A stretch of DNA of 64,000 bases from NCBI RefSeq assembly GCF_016405885.1, contig NZ_JAEKGC010000003.1:124001-188000 (forward strand), written 5' to 3'. The notes below the pieces were generated by a model. It did not search any database. It was not told the DNA's origin and saw nothing but the letters and a program-made list of their open reading frames with translations. This DNA comes from Arthrobacter sp. MSA 4-2. Lineage in GTDB: Bacteria; Actinomycetota; Actinomycetes; Actinomycetales; Micrococcaceae. Below, piece after piece: positions 44,908-53,883 of the stretch; position 1 is the stretch's first letter; every line of letters starts with the position of its first letter. The position numbers were made by a program, and so were the translations under genes.

Positions 44908-46778
44908 CAAAGGCTGCACAGCGGCCGCGACGGCGGCCGGGGCGGAAGTCCGGCCCGGAAGCGACGGCGGGGGCCGCCCCCGCCGGCGTCAGCAACGAGG
45001 ACGAGGTCCTGCTGGACCGGGCGCAGAACCGGACAGTGCGGGCACGCTCCTTCCGCCTGCTCGGGGCACTGATCCGGCCCAACCGGCGGCAGTTCGTCCT
45101 CACCATCGCCCTGGTCGTCATCTCACAGGCGGCCCGGGTGGCCGGGCCGGCGATCATCGCCTTCGGCATCGATCGGGCCCTGCCGGCCCTGATCGCCGGG
45201 AATCCGGTGCAGCTGGTGGCGGCCGGCGGCGCATATCTCCTCGCCGCCGTCCTGGGTGCCGTGCTCACCGCCGGGTACGTGCGGGCGACGGCGCGGCTGA
45301 GCCAGGCGATGCTGCTTGACCTGCGCCTGTGGGTGTTCCGGCACACCCAGCGGCTGAGCCTCGAGTTCCACGAGAAGTACACCTCGGGCCGGATCATTTC
45401 CCGGCAGACCTCGGACCTCGAGGCGCTGCGCGAACTCCTCGATTCGGGCATCAGCTCCCTGGCCTCCGGCGCGATGTTCATGCTCTTCACCGCCGTGACC
45501 ATCTTCGCCCTCGACTGGCGGACCGGCCTGCTGATCCTCGCGGCGGGGGTTCCCATGTTCCTGCTGGCCCGCTGGTACCAGAAGCACTCGCAGATCGCCT
45601 TCCGGTCCTCCCGGGTGGTCTCCGCGAAACTCATCGTCCACTTCATCGAGACGATGACCGGGATCCGCGCCGTGAAGGCGTTCCGCCGGGAACCGGCCAA
45701 CGCCACCCGGTACGACGAACTGGCCGAGGACTACCGCCAGGCCACCATCCGCTCGATCAACCTCAACGGCGTCTTCCAGCCGGGGCTGGTGCTCATCGGC
45801 AACCTCACCGTGGCCGTCGTGCTCGCGGCCGGCGGCTTCCGGGTCCTCGAGGGCTCGCTTGAGGTGGGCGCGCTGCTGGCCCTGCTGCTCTACAGCAAGC
45901 GGTTCTTCCAGCCGGTGGACCAGATGGCCCTCTTCTACAACTCCTTCCAGTCCGCCTCGGCGGCGCTGGAGAAGGTCTCGGGGCTGCTCGAGGAGGTTCC
46001 GACGGTCCGCCCGCCCCGGAACCCGGTGGCCCTGCCGCAGGCCCGGGGCGCCGTCGAATTCCGGGACGTCGAGTTCCGCTACGCCGACGGCCCGCAGGTC
46101 ATCCCGCCCCTGAACCTGGCCATCCCGGCCGGCCAGACCGTGGCCCTGGTCGGGCAGACCGGCGCCGGAAAGTCCACGCTCGCCAAGCTGATCGCCCGCT
46201 TCTACGACGTGTCCGCCGGGAGCATCACCCTCGACGGGGTGGACCTGCGCGAGGTGGACGCGAAGGACCTGCGGCGCTCGGTGGTCATGGTGACCCAGGA
46301 GGCCTTCCTGTTCAGCGGCTCCGTCGCCGAGAATATCGCCCTCGGCCGGCCCGATGCGTCCCGGGAGGAGATCGAGGCGGCCGCGCGGGCCGTCGGCGCC
46401 GACACGTTCGTCCGCGAACTGCCCGAGGGCTACGACACCGACGTCAACAAGCGCGGGGGCCGGGTGTCCTCGGGGCAGCGGCAGCTGATCAGCTTCGCCC
46501 GGGCCTTCCTGGCCGACCCCGCCGTGCTGATCCTCGACGAGGCGACCTCGTCCCTTGACATTCCCAGCGAGCGGCTCGTGCAGGAGGGCCTGCAGCGGCT
46601 GCTGGGACAGCGCACGGCCCTGATCATCGCCCACCGGCTCTCCACCGTGGCGATCGCCGACCGGGTGCTGGTGGTGCACGACGGCGAGGTGGTTGAGGAC
46701 GGAAAGCCGGCGGACCTGATCGGTGGAACCGGCCGGTTCGCGGCCCTGCACGCGGCCTGGAAGGACTCGCTGGTGTAG
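44904..46778 (+). CDS. ABC exporter half-transporter, catalytically complete partner
   Basis: 624 residues with a basic N-terminal extension (about 1-50), six membrane helices and a nucleotide-binding domain. Walker A is GQTGAGKST, Walker [13 protein letters not shown] retains the catalytic Glu, and the H-loop is AHRLSTV. The signature reads [14 protein letters not shown], with Ser replacing the first Gly of LSGGQ. This complements the partner: one composite site should combine a consensus signature with the Glu-bearing Walker B, while the other is degenerate. It is the second gene of the two-gene operon. Confidence 0.9.
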   Translation: MTKAAQRPRRRPGRKSGPEATAGAAPAGVSNEDEVLLDRAQNRTVRARSFRLLGALIRPNRRQFVLTIALVVISQAARVAGPAIIAFGIDRALPALIAGNPVQLVAAGGAYLLAAVLGAVLTAGYVRATARLSQAMLLDLRLWVFRHTQRLSLEFHEKYTSGRIISRQTSDLEALRELLDSGISSLASGAMFMLFTAVTIFALDWRTGLLILAAGVPMFLLARWYQKHSQIAFRSSRVVSAKLIVHFIETMTGIRAVKAFRREPANATRYDELAEDYRQATIRSINLNGVFQPGLVLIGNLTVAVVLAAGGFRVLEGSLEVGALLALLLYSKRFFQPVDQMALFYNSFQSASAALEKVSGLLEEVPTVRPPRNPVALPQARGAVEFRDVEFRYADGPQVIPPLNLAIPAGQTVALVGQTGAGKSTLAKLIARFYDVSAGSITLDGVDLREVDAKDLRRSVVMVTQEAFLFSGSVAENIALGRPDASREEIEAAARAVGADTFVRELPEGYDTDVNKRGGRVSSGQRQLISFARAFLADPAVLILDEATSSLDIPSERLVQEGLQRLLGQRTALIIAHRLSTVAIADRVLVVHDGEVVEDGKPADLIGGTGRFAALHAAWKDSLV

Positions 46779-46879
46779 GACCGCCGGCCGCGACGGGCCG
46801 GGGTTTCGCCTCCCGGGCCTTCACGGGGTATTCTTGGAAAGTTGCTTTTGCCGCAGGTTATGCGGCGGGAACAATGCAT

Positions 46880-46956
46880 CGGGGTGTGGCGCAGCTTGGT
46901 AGCGCGCGTCGTTCGGGACGACGAGGCCGCAGGTTCAAATCCTGTCACCCCGACCA
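46880..46956 (+). tRNA. tRNA-Pro (anticodon CGG), CCA encoded
   Basis: A full cloverleaf can be drawn. Acceptor CGGGGTG pairs with CACCCCG, the D-arm is GCGC/GCGC, the anticodon stem CGTCG/CGACG encloses loop TTCGGGA giving anticodon CGG, and the T-arm is GCAGG/CCTGT with TTCAAAT. The discriminator is A at 46953 and CCA is encoded at 46954-46956. It decodes CCG, a frequent codon in this GC-rich genome. Confidence 0.96.
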
Positions 46957-46983
46957 AAGAAGTTAACTCAGGCACGACAGCAG

Positions 46984-47014
46984 GGGCGTCTCCGCAGGGC
47001 GGAGGCGTCCTTTC
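46984..47014 (+). terminator. Terminator after tRNA-Pro
   Basis: GGGCGTCTCCGC (46984-46995) and GCGGAGGCGTCC (46999-47010) pair over 12 positions, two of them G-U, with a three-base loop. They are followed by TTTCCTGT. Confidence 0.7.
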
Positions 47015-47062
47015 CTGTGTCCCGGGTTCTCGACCGGGGTTCTGCGTCCAGGCGGTCGCCCC

Positions 47063-47118
47063 GGCCTGAAGCAGATGGCGTGGAGCAGTTGGCCTGAAGC
47101 AGTTGGCCTGAAGCAGCG
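47063..47118. repeat. 14-base tandem repeat, four copies
   Basis: Units GGCCTGAAGCAGAT, GGCGTGGAGCAGTT, GGCCTGAAGCAGTT and GGCCTGAAGCAGCG lie head to tail in the non-coding stretch between the tRNA terminator and the hypothetical gene at 47224. Confidence 0.85.
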
Positions 47119-47223
47119 AGGACGAAGCCGGCGGCGGTCGCGTGTTGGACCCGGGATCACGGGGCCGATGCGGTTGGATTAAGGGCAAGCGAAACCCCGA
47201 GCGCCGGAAGAGGCACCCGAACA

Positions 47224-47844
47224 ATGCACAACGCGGCGCAGGTCGTCTCCCGGTTCGGCCCCACCCTGGACCGGGTGGCCGGGCTCATCGACGCCGCGGC
47301 CCAGAAGGCCGTGGTGCACTTCCTCAGCGAGTACCAGCCCGAGGAATTCGTCCGCCGGGAGATCTACCGCCACGCCACCCGCGACCGGGTCTGGAACCTG
47401 CTGCTGGGAAACCCCGTTCTCGTCGATACCGGCATCACGGCGGTCCCCAGCAACAAGGGCGGCTACCTTTCGGCCGAGGGCATTGGCAGGATCTCCATCC
47501 TGACCCGCCCGCCGGGCGTCACCCTCCTTCCGGGCACCGACCCGGAACAGGGCGCCCTCTTCGACCTGCCCGACGCCGGGGACGGCCTCCTGCCCTCCCG
47601 GGAGCTGTGGAGCGTCCAGGCCCTGCAGACGGCGATCTACTGGGACCCCACCGCCACCGGGTCCCTGCGCCGGGCGACCCTCAGCGTTGGGTACGACCTG
47701 GCGAAGATCCACGCCGTCGTGCTCTCCGAAGTCCTCCTGAACCCCCGCGGCCCCGGCGCACCCGGCCCGCGCTCCCCGGGCCTGGTCGAGGTTCCCCTCG
47801 AGGGCTTCGACGAGCTCTTCGCGCCCGGAGGCGCGACGGGCTAA
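47224..47844 (+). CDS. Hypothetical protein
   Basis: 206 residues, not recognised. It has no signal peptide or membrane segment. The N-terminal half looks alpha-helical and charged (VVHFLSEYQPEEFVRREIYR then HATRDRVWNLLLGNP), followed by a likely beta-rich part (ISILTRPPGVTLLPGTD, RRATLSVGYDL) and a Pro/Gly-rich spacer before the end. The ATG is preceded by GGAAGAGG. Base composition and codon use match the surroundings, supporting a real gene rather than a recent import. It lies alone in the pocket between tRNA-Pro and the purine genes. Confidence 0.6.
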   Translation: MHNAAQVVSRFGPTLDRVAGLIDAAAQKAVVHFLSEYQPEEFVRREIYRHATRDRVWNLLLGNPVLVDTGITAVPSNKGGYLSAEGIGRISILTRPPGVTLLPGTDPEQGALFDLPDAGDGLLPSRELWSVQALQTAIYWDPTATGSLRRATLSVGYDLAKIHAVVLSEVLLNPRGPGAPGPRSPGLVEVPLEGFDELFAPGGATG

Positions 47845-47896
47845 GCGCGGAGCCGTCCGCCGGGTCAATGCCCGGGCCCCGGCCCGGCGGCGGTTC

Positions 47897-48202
47897 CTAC
47901 TGCTCCTCGACCTCGCAGAACAGCCCCGTGAAGGATACCCCCAGGCCGCCGAGCTTCTCGAAGAACGCCCCGGCCTCCGGCACGCTGACCGCGCGGGAGG
48001 CGGCATCGTAATCATCGAAATAGACATCCAAAGTGCGGTGCGCCGGAGCCGGCGTGCCGTCCTCCTTCGGCCACACCTTCGCGGACTCGAGGCGGACCTG
48101 GCCGGGCAGCGCCCTGGCCTTCGCGAGGAGGTCGGGGAATTCCCGCTCGAATGCTTCCGGGTCGGCAGGGACGTCGATGATGAGGGTGATTTTCGTCTGC
48201 AT
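47897..48202 (-). CDS. EthD-like small protein
   Basis: 101 residues with a ferredoxin-like alpha/beta pattern: TKITLIIDVPADPEAFEREF, a central ARALPGQVRLESAKVW, then YFDDYDAASRAVSVPEAGAFF. This resembles the EthD family of small dimeric proteins linked to ether and other xenobiotic degradation clusters, whose biochemical role is unclear. The ATG at 48202 has GAGGAG upstream at nine bases. It converges with the hypothetical gene and lies upstream of no obvious catabolic operon. Confidence 0.72.
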   Translation of the reverse strand: MQTKITLIIDVPADPEAFEREFPDLLAKARALPGQVRLESAKVWPKEDGTPAPAHRTLDVYFDDYDAASRAVSVPEAGAFFEKLGGLGVSFTGLFCEVEEQ

Positions 48203-48399
48203 AGGACACTTCTCCTCGTGGCGGGCTGAGCGGGCCTCCGGCCGGCACCGCCGCCGCTGTCCAAAGACGTCGGGAGCGGGGCCGGCTGCGGAAATTGTGA
48301 GGCGAGTCTAACGCCGCCGACGCGGGGCTCCACCGGGTGCGCCGAAAGTGTCGGTTCCGTGACGTACGCCCCAGCCGCCGCCCGGTGTCCGGGGGACCC

Positions 48400-49299
48400 T
48401 CAGGCGAAGGCCCGGCCGGTCAGGCGCTCGTAGGCCTCGATGTAGCGCCCGCGGGTCCGCTCTACGACGTCGGCGGGGAGGGCCGGCGGCGCCGACACCC
48501 GGTCCCAGCCGGAGGCGTCCGAGGTGAGCCAGTCGCGCACGAACTGCTTGTCGAAGGAGGGCTGGGCGCGGCCCGGGGAGTACTGCGAGGCGTCCCAGAA
48601 CCGGGAGGAATCGGGGGTCAGCACCTCATCGCCCAGGGTGATCCGCCCCGCGACCGGGTCGAGGCCGAATTCCACCTTCGTGTCGGCGAGGATAATCCCG
48701 CGCTCCCGGGCGATCACCTCGGCCCGGGAGTAGATGTCCAGGGTCAGCGAACGCAGCTGCGCAGCGGCGTCGTCGCCCACGGTCATGACGACGGCGTCAT
48801 AGGTGATGTTCTCGTCGTGCTCGCCCACCTCGGCCTTGGCCGAGGGCGTGAACAGCGGCGGGTCGAGCCGGGAGCCGTCCTGCAGCCCGGCCGGCAGCGG
48901 CAGGGAGCAGACCGTGCCCGAGGCGCGGTATTCGGCCAGCCCGCTTCCGGTCAGGTAGCCGCGGGCGATGCACTCGATCGGATACATCTCGAGCCGCCGG
49001 CAGATCATGGCGCGGCCCGCGACGGCGGCCGGGACCCCGCCGGCCTCGTCCGCGGCCAGCACGTGGTTGCGCACCCCGGTGAGGCGTTCGAACCACCACA
49101 GGCTCAGCTGGGTGAGGACCCTGCCCTTGTCCGGGATCTCCGTGGCGAGCACATGGTCGAAGGCGCTGATGCGGTCACTGGCCACCACGAGGACCCGGTC
49201 CGGGTCCCCGTCCGCCGGCTCGTACAGGTCGCGCACCTTCCCCGAGTACACGTGCCTCCAGCCGGGCAGGTCCGGGTGCGGGGGTGCGAAGGAGCTCAC
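48400..49299 (-). CDS. purC: Phosphoribosylaminoimidazole-succinocarboxamide synthase
   Basis: 299-residue SAICAR synthetase, condensing CAIR with aspartate in purine synthesis. Motifs are YSGKVRDLYEP (ATP loop), VVASDRISAFD, the substrate region RRLEMYPIECIARGYLTGSG, and GIILADTKVEFGLD with EVLTPDSSRFWD. The GTG start overlaps the purD stop by four bases (GTGA). Confidence 0.96.
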   Translation of the reverse strand: MSSFAPPHPDLPGWRHVYSGKVRDLYEPADGDPDRVLVVASDRISAFDHVLATEIPDKGRVLTQLSLWWFERLTGVRNHVLAADEAGGVPAAVAGRAMICRRLEMYPIECIARGYLTGSGLAEYRASGTVCSLPLPAGLQDGSRLDPPLFTPSAKAEVGEHDENITYDAVVMTVGDDAAAQLRSLTLDIYSRAEVIARERGIILADTKVEFGLDPVAGRITLGDEVLTPDSSRFWDASQYSPGRAQPSFDKQFVRDWLTSDASGWDRVSAPPALPADVVERTRGRYIEAYERLTGRAFA

Positions 49300-50594
49300 C
49301 GTCCCGCCACCGGCGCGGCGGCCGCCGCGACGTGGATCTCGCCGCGGGCGGCCTTCAGGGCGATGTCGGTGCGGAACTGTCCGCCCTCGAGGTCGATCTC
49401 GGCCAGGGCGTCGTAGGCCGTGGCCCGGGCGCCGGCGAGGTCGCCGCCCAGCCCCACGACGGCGAGCACGCGGCCGCCGGAGCTGACCACCTTCCCGTCC
49501 TTCTCCGCCGTTCCGGCGTGCAGCACCTGCACGTCCTCATGCTGAGCGGCCCGCTTCAGGCCGCGGATGCGGCCGCCGGTCCGGGGCGCTTCGGGGTAGT
49601 TCTCCGCGGCGAGCACCACGGCCACCGCCGTCCGGGGGGACCACTGGAGGCCGCTGAGGCGGTCCAGGCCGCCCCTGGCAGCCGCCAGCAGCACCCCGCC
49701 GAGGGGGGTCCGCAGGCGGGCCAGCACGGCCTGGGTCTCGGGGTCGCCGAAGCGTGCATTGAATTCGATGACCCGCATTCCGCGCGAGGTCAGGGCCAGC
49801 CCGCAGTACAGCACGCCCACGAAGGGGGTGGCCCGGTTGGCCATCTCGTCGATGACCGGCTGGGCCACGCGCGTCACCACCTCGTCGACGAGGCCGGGCG
49901 GCGCCCAGGTCAGGGGCGAGTAGGCGCCCATGCCGCCGGTGTTGGGGCCCACGTCGCCGTCGTGGATGCGCTTGAAGTCCTGGGCCAGGGCGAGCGGGAC
50001 CACGCTGCATCCGTCGGAGAGTACGAAGAGGGAGACCTCGGGACCGTCGAGGAACTCCTCGATGACCACGCTTCCGCCGGCGTCGAAGCAGCTCTGGGCG
50101 TGGGCGAGCGCCTCGGCGCGGTCGCCGGTCACCACGACTCCCTTGCCCGCGGCCAGGCCGTCGTCCTTGACCACGTAGGGGGCGCCGAAGGTATCGAGTG
50201 CCTCCTCGGCCGCGGCGGTGGTCGAGGCAACCCGCGCCATCGCCGTCGGAACGCCGGCCGCGGCCATGACCTGCTTGGCGAAGGCCTTCGAGGCCTCGAG
50301 CTGCGCGGCGGCCCGGGAGGGCCCGAAGACGGGGATCCCGGCCTCGGTGAGCGCGTCGGCCACGCCGGCGGCCAGGGGCGCCTCGGGGCCGATGACCACC
50401 AGATCCGAGCCGAGCCGCTGCGCCAGTTGCGTCACCTCCGCCGGATCACTGGCGTTGATGCTGTGGGTGGGGACGTCCGCGGCGATGCCGGCGTTGCCGG
50501 GGGCCGCGTGGACCTCGCGGACGAACGGATCGTTAAGCAGTGCACGGACGATGGCGTGTTCGCGGCCACCGGGGCCAATCACAAGAACCTTCAC
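49296..50594 (-). CDS. purD: Phosphoribosylamine-glycine ligase
   Basis: 432-residue ATP-grasp enzyme making GAR. It shows the N-terminal VIGPGGREHAI, the ATP-grasp lid DDGLAAGKGVVV, the metal/ATP segment GPNTGGMGAYSP and the terminal grasp EFNARFGDPETQ. The start is GTG at 50594 with no ribosome site; TACGCT eight bases upstream could be a leaderless -10. It is the first gene of purD-purC and divergent from the molybdopterin oxidoreductase. Confidence 0.96.
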   Translation of the reverse strand: MKVLVIGPGGREHAIVRALLNDPFVREVHAAPGNAGIAADVPTHSINASDPAEVTQLAQRLGSDLVVIGPEAPLAAGVADALTEAGIPVFGPSRAAAQLEASKAFAKQVMAAAGVPTAMARVASTTAAAEEALDTFGAPYVVKDDGLAAGKGVVVTGDRAEALAHAQSCFDAGGSVVIEEFLDGPEVSLFVLSDGCSVVPLALAQDFKRIHDGDVGPNTGGMGAYSPLTWAPPGLVDEVVTRVAQPVIDEMANRATPFVGVLYCGLALTSRGMRVIEFNARFGDPETQAVLARLRTPLGGVLLAAARGGLDRLSGLQWSPRTAVAVVLAAENYPEAPRTGGRIRGLKRAAQHEDVQVLHAGTAEKDGKVVSSGGRVLAVVGLGGDLAGARATAYDALAEIDLEGGQFRTDIALKAARGEIHVAAAAAPVAGR

Positions 50595-50698
50595 AGTAGA
50601 TCAGCGTACTGGGTGCGCCGCACCCCACGAAGCCCGCTCCCCCTGTTACGCCCCGCCCGCCCACCCATACACGGAACCGGCATCTCCGAATACCCGGT

Positions 50699-52294
50699 AT
50701 GGACATCCGACGGAAAAGCGCCCGAGCAACGACCCTGCTGGCAGCACTGGCAGGGATCGCGGCGGCGGCACTCCTCCTCGGCGTGGCCGAGCTCGCCGCG
50801 GCGTTCTTCACCGCCCGTGCCACGCCGGTGATCGCCCTCGGATCGACGTTCATCGACTTCACCCCCGGGTGGCTGAAGGACTTCGCCATCGCCACCTTCG
50901 GGACCGGGGATAAGGCGGCCCTGTTCGTCGGGATGGGCCTGACCATCACCGCCCTCGCGGCGGTCCTCGGCATCGCCGCGTTCCACCGGTGGGTGCTGGG
51001 TGCCGTCGGCGTCACCGCGGCGGGCCTGGTCATTGTGGCCAGTGTCCTGTCCCGGGCCGGCGCGTCAACCTACGATGCCCTCCCCTCCCTGATCGGCACG
51101 GCCGCCGGGCTGCTGGCCCTCCGGCTCATGATCGCCCGCCTGCCCGCCGCGCGAGCGGTACCCTCCGACCCCGCGCCCGCCGACATGGCGCCCGCCCCCG
51201 CGGCGGCGCGGGCCCTGCCGGGCGGGTCCTCGCGGCGTTCGTTCTTCGCCGCCGCCGGCATCACCACGGCGGCGGCGGCCGCCGCCGCGGCCGGGGGCCG
51301 CGCCCTGGGCAGCGTGCGCAACAGCGTGGAGGCGGCCCGGCGCAGCCTGCGGCTGCCGGCCCCTGCCAGCCCGGCCCCGGTCCTGCCGGCCGGGCTCGAA
51401 GCCCCGGTGGACGGCGTCGTTCCGTGGCTGACCCCGAACCCCGACTTCTACCGCATCGACACCGCCCTCAGCGTCCCCCAGCTCGACGTCGACACCTGGG
51501 AACTGAGGGTCCACGGCATGGTCGAGGAGGAGTTCACCCTGACCTTCGACGACCTGCTCGAGGAGGACCTCATCGAGCGGCACATCACGCTCACCTGCGT
51601 CTCCAATCCGGTGGGCGGCAACCTCGTGGGCAACGCCAAGTGGCTGGGCTACCCGCTGCGGGACCTGCTTCGGCGGGCGCGGCCGCTGCGGGGCGCCGAC
51701 ATGGTCCTGAGCACCAGCAGCGACGGGTTCAGCGCCTCGACCCCGCTGCCCGTGCTGCAGGACGGGCGCGACGCCATGCTGGCGGTCGCCATGAACGACG
51801 AGCCGCTGCCCCTTGAACACGGCTATCCGGTGCGCATGGTGGTGCCGGGGCTGTACGGGTACGTGTCGGCCACCAAGTGGGTGGTCGATCTCGAGGTCAC
51901 CCGCTTCGCCGACCGGACCTCCTACTGGACCGACCGCGGCTGGTCCGAGAAGGGCCCGATCAAGACGATGGCCCGGGTCGAGGTCCCCCGCTCCTTCGGC
52001 AAGGTCGCCGCGGGCACGGTCCAGATCGGCGGGACGGCCTGGTCCCAGACCCGCGGCATCACCCGGGTCGAGGTCTCGGTCGACGACGGGCGGTGGGAGG
52101 AGGTGACCCTTGCCGCGGAGGCCTCCGTCGACACCTGGCGCCAGTGGCACCACGAGATCACCGTCGGCCCGGGTTCCCACACGCTGCGCGCCCGCGCCAC
52201 GGACCCCGCCGACGGGCTCCAGACCGACGAGCGGGCCGACCCCGTGCCCAATGGCGCCTCCGGCTGGCAGTCGGTCCAGTTCACTGCGACCTAG
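50699..52294 (+). CDS. Membrane-anchored molybdopterin-dependent oxidoreductase (sulfite oxidase family)
   Basis: 531 residues. An N-terminal region of about four membrane helices (10-150) is followed by a twin-arginine-like hydrophobic segment (GSSRRSFFAAAGITTA). An extracytoplasmic sulfite-oxidase-type molybdopterin domain comes next (about 240-410), with the Mo-ligand cysteine in ITLTCVSNPVGGNLVGNAKW. A C-terminal Mo-co dimerisation domain follows (about 420-531). No haem domain is present. The electron acceptor and substrate are unknown. The ATG at 50699 has no ribosome site. Confidence 0.88.
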   Translation: MDIRRKSARATTLLAALAGIAAAALLLGVAELAAAFFTARATPVIALGSTFIDFTPGWLKDFAIATFGTGDKAALFVGMGLTITALAAVLGIAAFHRWVLGAVGVTAAGLVIVASVLSRAGASTYDALPSLIGTAAGLLALRLMIARLPAARAVPSDPAPADMAPAPAAARALPGGSSRRSFFAAAGITTAAAAAAAAGGRALGSVRNSVEAARRSLRLPAPASPAPVLPAGLEAPVDGVVPWLTPNPDFYRIDTALSVPQLDVDTWELRVHGMVEEEFTLTFDDLLEEDLIERHITLTCVSNPVGGNLVGNAKWLGYPLRDLLRRARPLRGADMVLSTSSDGFSASTPLPVLQDGRDAMLAVAMNDEPLPLEHGYPVRMVVPGLYGYVSATKWVVDLEVTRFADRTSYWTDRGWSEKGPIKTMARVEVPRSFGKVAAGTVQIGGTAWSQTRGITRVEVSVDDGRWEEVTLAAEASVDTWRQWHHEITVGPGSHTLRARATDPADGLQTDERADPVPNGASGWQSVQFTAT

Positions 52295-52414
52295 GCCCTT
52301 CCACCGGCGCGGGCAGGACGCCGCGCTGCGGGAGCCGCGCCCGCCGGAGGCCCGTCCCCTCCGGCGGGCGCGGCGCCGGCGGAAAGGTGCCGCGGAAGGA
52401 GCCGGCGAATAGGC

Positions 52415-52420
52415 AATACT
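52415..52420 (+). promoter_or_regulatory. Putative -10 element of a leaderless promoter (asparaginase gene)
   Basis: AATACT is followed by six bases and the ATG at 52427, with no Shine-Dalgarno sequence. Confidence 0.4.
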
Positions 52421-52426
52421 TGTTCC

Positions 52427-53446
52427 ATGCTTTCAACTTTCAGCTCGGACGACGCCGTTGATCTCGCCGTCCTTGAGCGCAGCGGCCTGATCGAGTCCCG
52501 CCACGTGGGATCCGCCGTCGTCCTCGCCGCCGACGGCTCGGTGGTGATCGCGCTGGGCAACGTCGAGGCGCCGATCTACCCGCGCTCCACCCTCAAGCCC
52601 TTCCAGGCTCTGGCCACCATGAAGTCAGGGGTGCCCCTGCGCGGCCCGCAGGTGGCCCTCGCGGCCGCCAGCCACGTAGGCAGCGCCGAACATCTGGACG
52701 TGGTGAAGACAATGCTCAATGCCGCCGGCGTGAGCGAAGAGCACCTCCAGTGCCCGGAGGACTGGCCGCAGGACGAGGCCACCCGGACCCAGCTGGTCCT
52801 CTCCGGCAAGGGAAAACAGCGCATCGCGTTCAACTGCTCCGGCAAGCACGCAGGATTCCTGTGGGCGTGCACCGAGAACAACTGGGACCATTCCACCTAC
52901 CTCGACCGGGGCCACCCGCTGCAGCAGAGCATCGCCGAGGTCATCGAGGAGTACACCGGAGAGGCGCCGGCGCACTGGGGCGTGGACGGCTGTGGGGCGC
53001 CCGTGGCCGCGGTGTCCCTCACCGGCCTGGCCCGGGGCATCGGCAGGATCGCCAAGGCCCCCTCGGACAAGTACGCGGACGCGCGCGCCGCGACGGTGGC
53101 CACCGCCATGCTCGATTACCCGTGGGCCGTGCACGGCCGCGGCCAGGACAACTCCGTGGTCATGGAGGAGCTGGGCATCCTCGCCAAGAGCGGTGCGGAG
53201 GGCGTGCTGGTCCTGGCCGCACCCACCGGCGCGTCCCTGGCACTGAAGGTCCTCGACGGCAACCTGCGGGCGGCCACCCTGGTGGGCCTGAGCCTGTTCG
53301 CCGCCGCCGGGGCCATCGACGCCGCGGAGGTTGGCGCGGTGCTTGAGCGGGTGGTCCCGCGCGTCCTCGGCGGTGGACGCCCCGTGGGCAGCCTGCGCCT
53401 CGCCGCGCCCGTGCTGGCCCAGCTTGACGCGGGTTCGCTGAGCTGA
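52427..53446 (+). CDS. Asparaginase (Rhizobium etli type II-like family)
   Basis: 339 residues of the PF06089-type asparaginase family, unrelated to EcAII. Family marks are the serine-lysine motif RSTLKPFQA, AASHVGSAEH, and the cysteine-bearing FNCSGKHAGFLWAC, followed by WGVDGCGAPV. The Ser-X-X-Lys pair and a zinc-binding Cys are the catalytic features of this family. It probably hydrolyses L-asparagine to aspartate. It is not part of an obvious operon with the upstream oxidoreductase. Confidence 0.88.
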   Translation: MLSTFSSDDAVDLAVLERSGLIESRHVGSAVVLAADGSVVIALGNVEAPIYPRSTLKPFQALATMKSGVPLRGPQVALAAASHVGSAEHLDVVKTMLNAAGVSEEHLQCPEDWPQDEATRTQLVLSGKGKQRIAFNCSGKHAGFLWACTENNWDHSTYLDRGHPLQQSIAEVIEEYTGEAPAHWGVDGCGAPVAAVSLTGLARGIGRIAKAPSDKYADARAATVATAMLDYPWAVHGRGQDNSVVMEELGILAKSGAEGVLVLAAPTGASLALKVLDGNLRAATLVGLSLFAAAGAIDAAEVGAVLERVVPRVLGGGRPVGSLRLAAPVLAQLDAGSLS

Positions 53447-53488
53447 GGTCCGGGCACCGGAGGCAGGATCGGCACCGAAAGGGACGGT

Positions 53489-53881
53489 ATGGCACGACGA
53501 CGCATCAGCGCCGAGGACGGGTACGCCGCCCTCCGGGCCGCGCCGGGTGGCGGCCGGGCCGAGAAGGCCGCGGCCGTGCGCTTCTGCCTTGAGGAACTCG
53601 CTGAACGGGCCCCGGGCAACAGCGTCGAAGTGCGCGTGCCGCCCTTCGGCGTGACGCAGTGCGTCGAAGGGCCCCGCCACACCCGGGGCACCCCGCCCAA
53701 TGTCGTCGAAACCGATCCGCAGACCTGGCTGGAGCTGGCCACCGGCGCCCTGTCGTGGAGCGGCGCAGTGGCCGCCGGAAGGGTCTCGGCCTCCGGGCAG
53801 CGGGCCGATCTTGGCGCCTGGCTGCCACTGTTCCCCGACGTGCCTCCTCCGGCCGCCGGGCCTCCCGTTCCGGACCGGTAG
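53489..53881 (+). CDS. Sterol carrier family protein
   Basis: 130 residues with an SCP2/MDMPI-C-like fold. Typical segments are the charged helix near residues 22-38, VRVPPFGVTQCVEG, TPPNVVETDPQTWLELATG and the SASGQRADLGAWLPL end. Such small proteins recur near purine genes in actinobacteria, but no ligand is known. The ATG is preceded by AAAGGGACGG. The next gene begins two bases after the stop. Confidence 0.82.
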   Translation: MARRRISAEDGYAALRAAPGGGRAEKAAAVRFCLEELAERAPGNSVEVRVPPFGVTQCVEGPRHTRGTPPNVVETDPQTWLELATGALSWSGAVAAGRVSASGQRADLGAWLPLFPDVPPPAAGPPVPDR

Positions 53882-53883
53882 CC

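Noticed and set aside
46842-47069. Short open frame running through the tRNA-Pro gene
   Set aside because: It reads through the tRNA cloverleaf and its terminator, a common false gene call.
47063-47118. CRISPR array
   Set aside because: Units are 14 bases and contiguous with no spacers, and there are no cas genes; it is a simple minisatellite.
46880-47223. Integrated element at tRNA-Pro
   Set aside because: No integrase, no repeated tRNA 3' end and no shift in base composition were seen.
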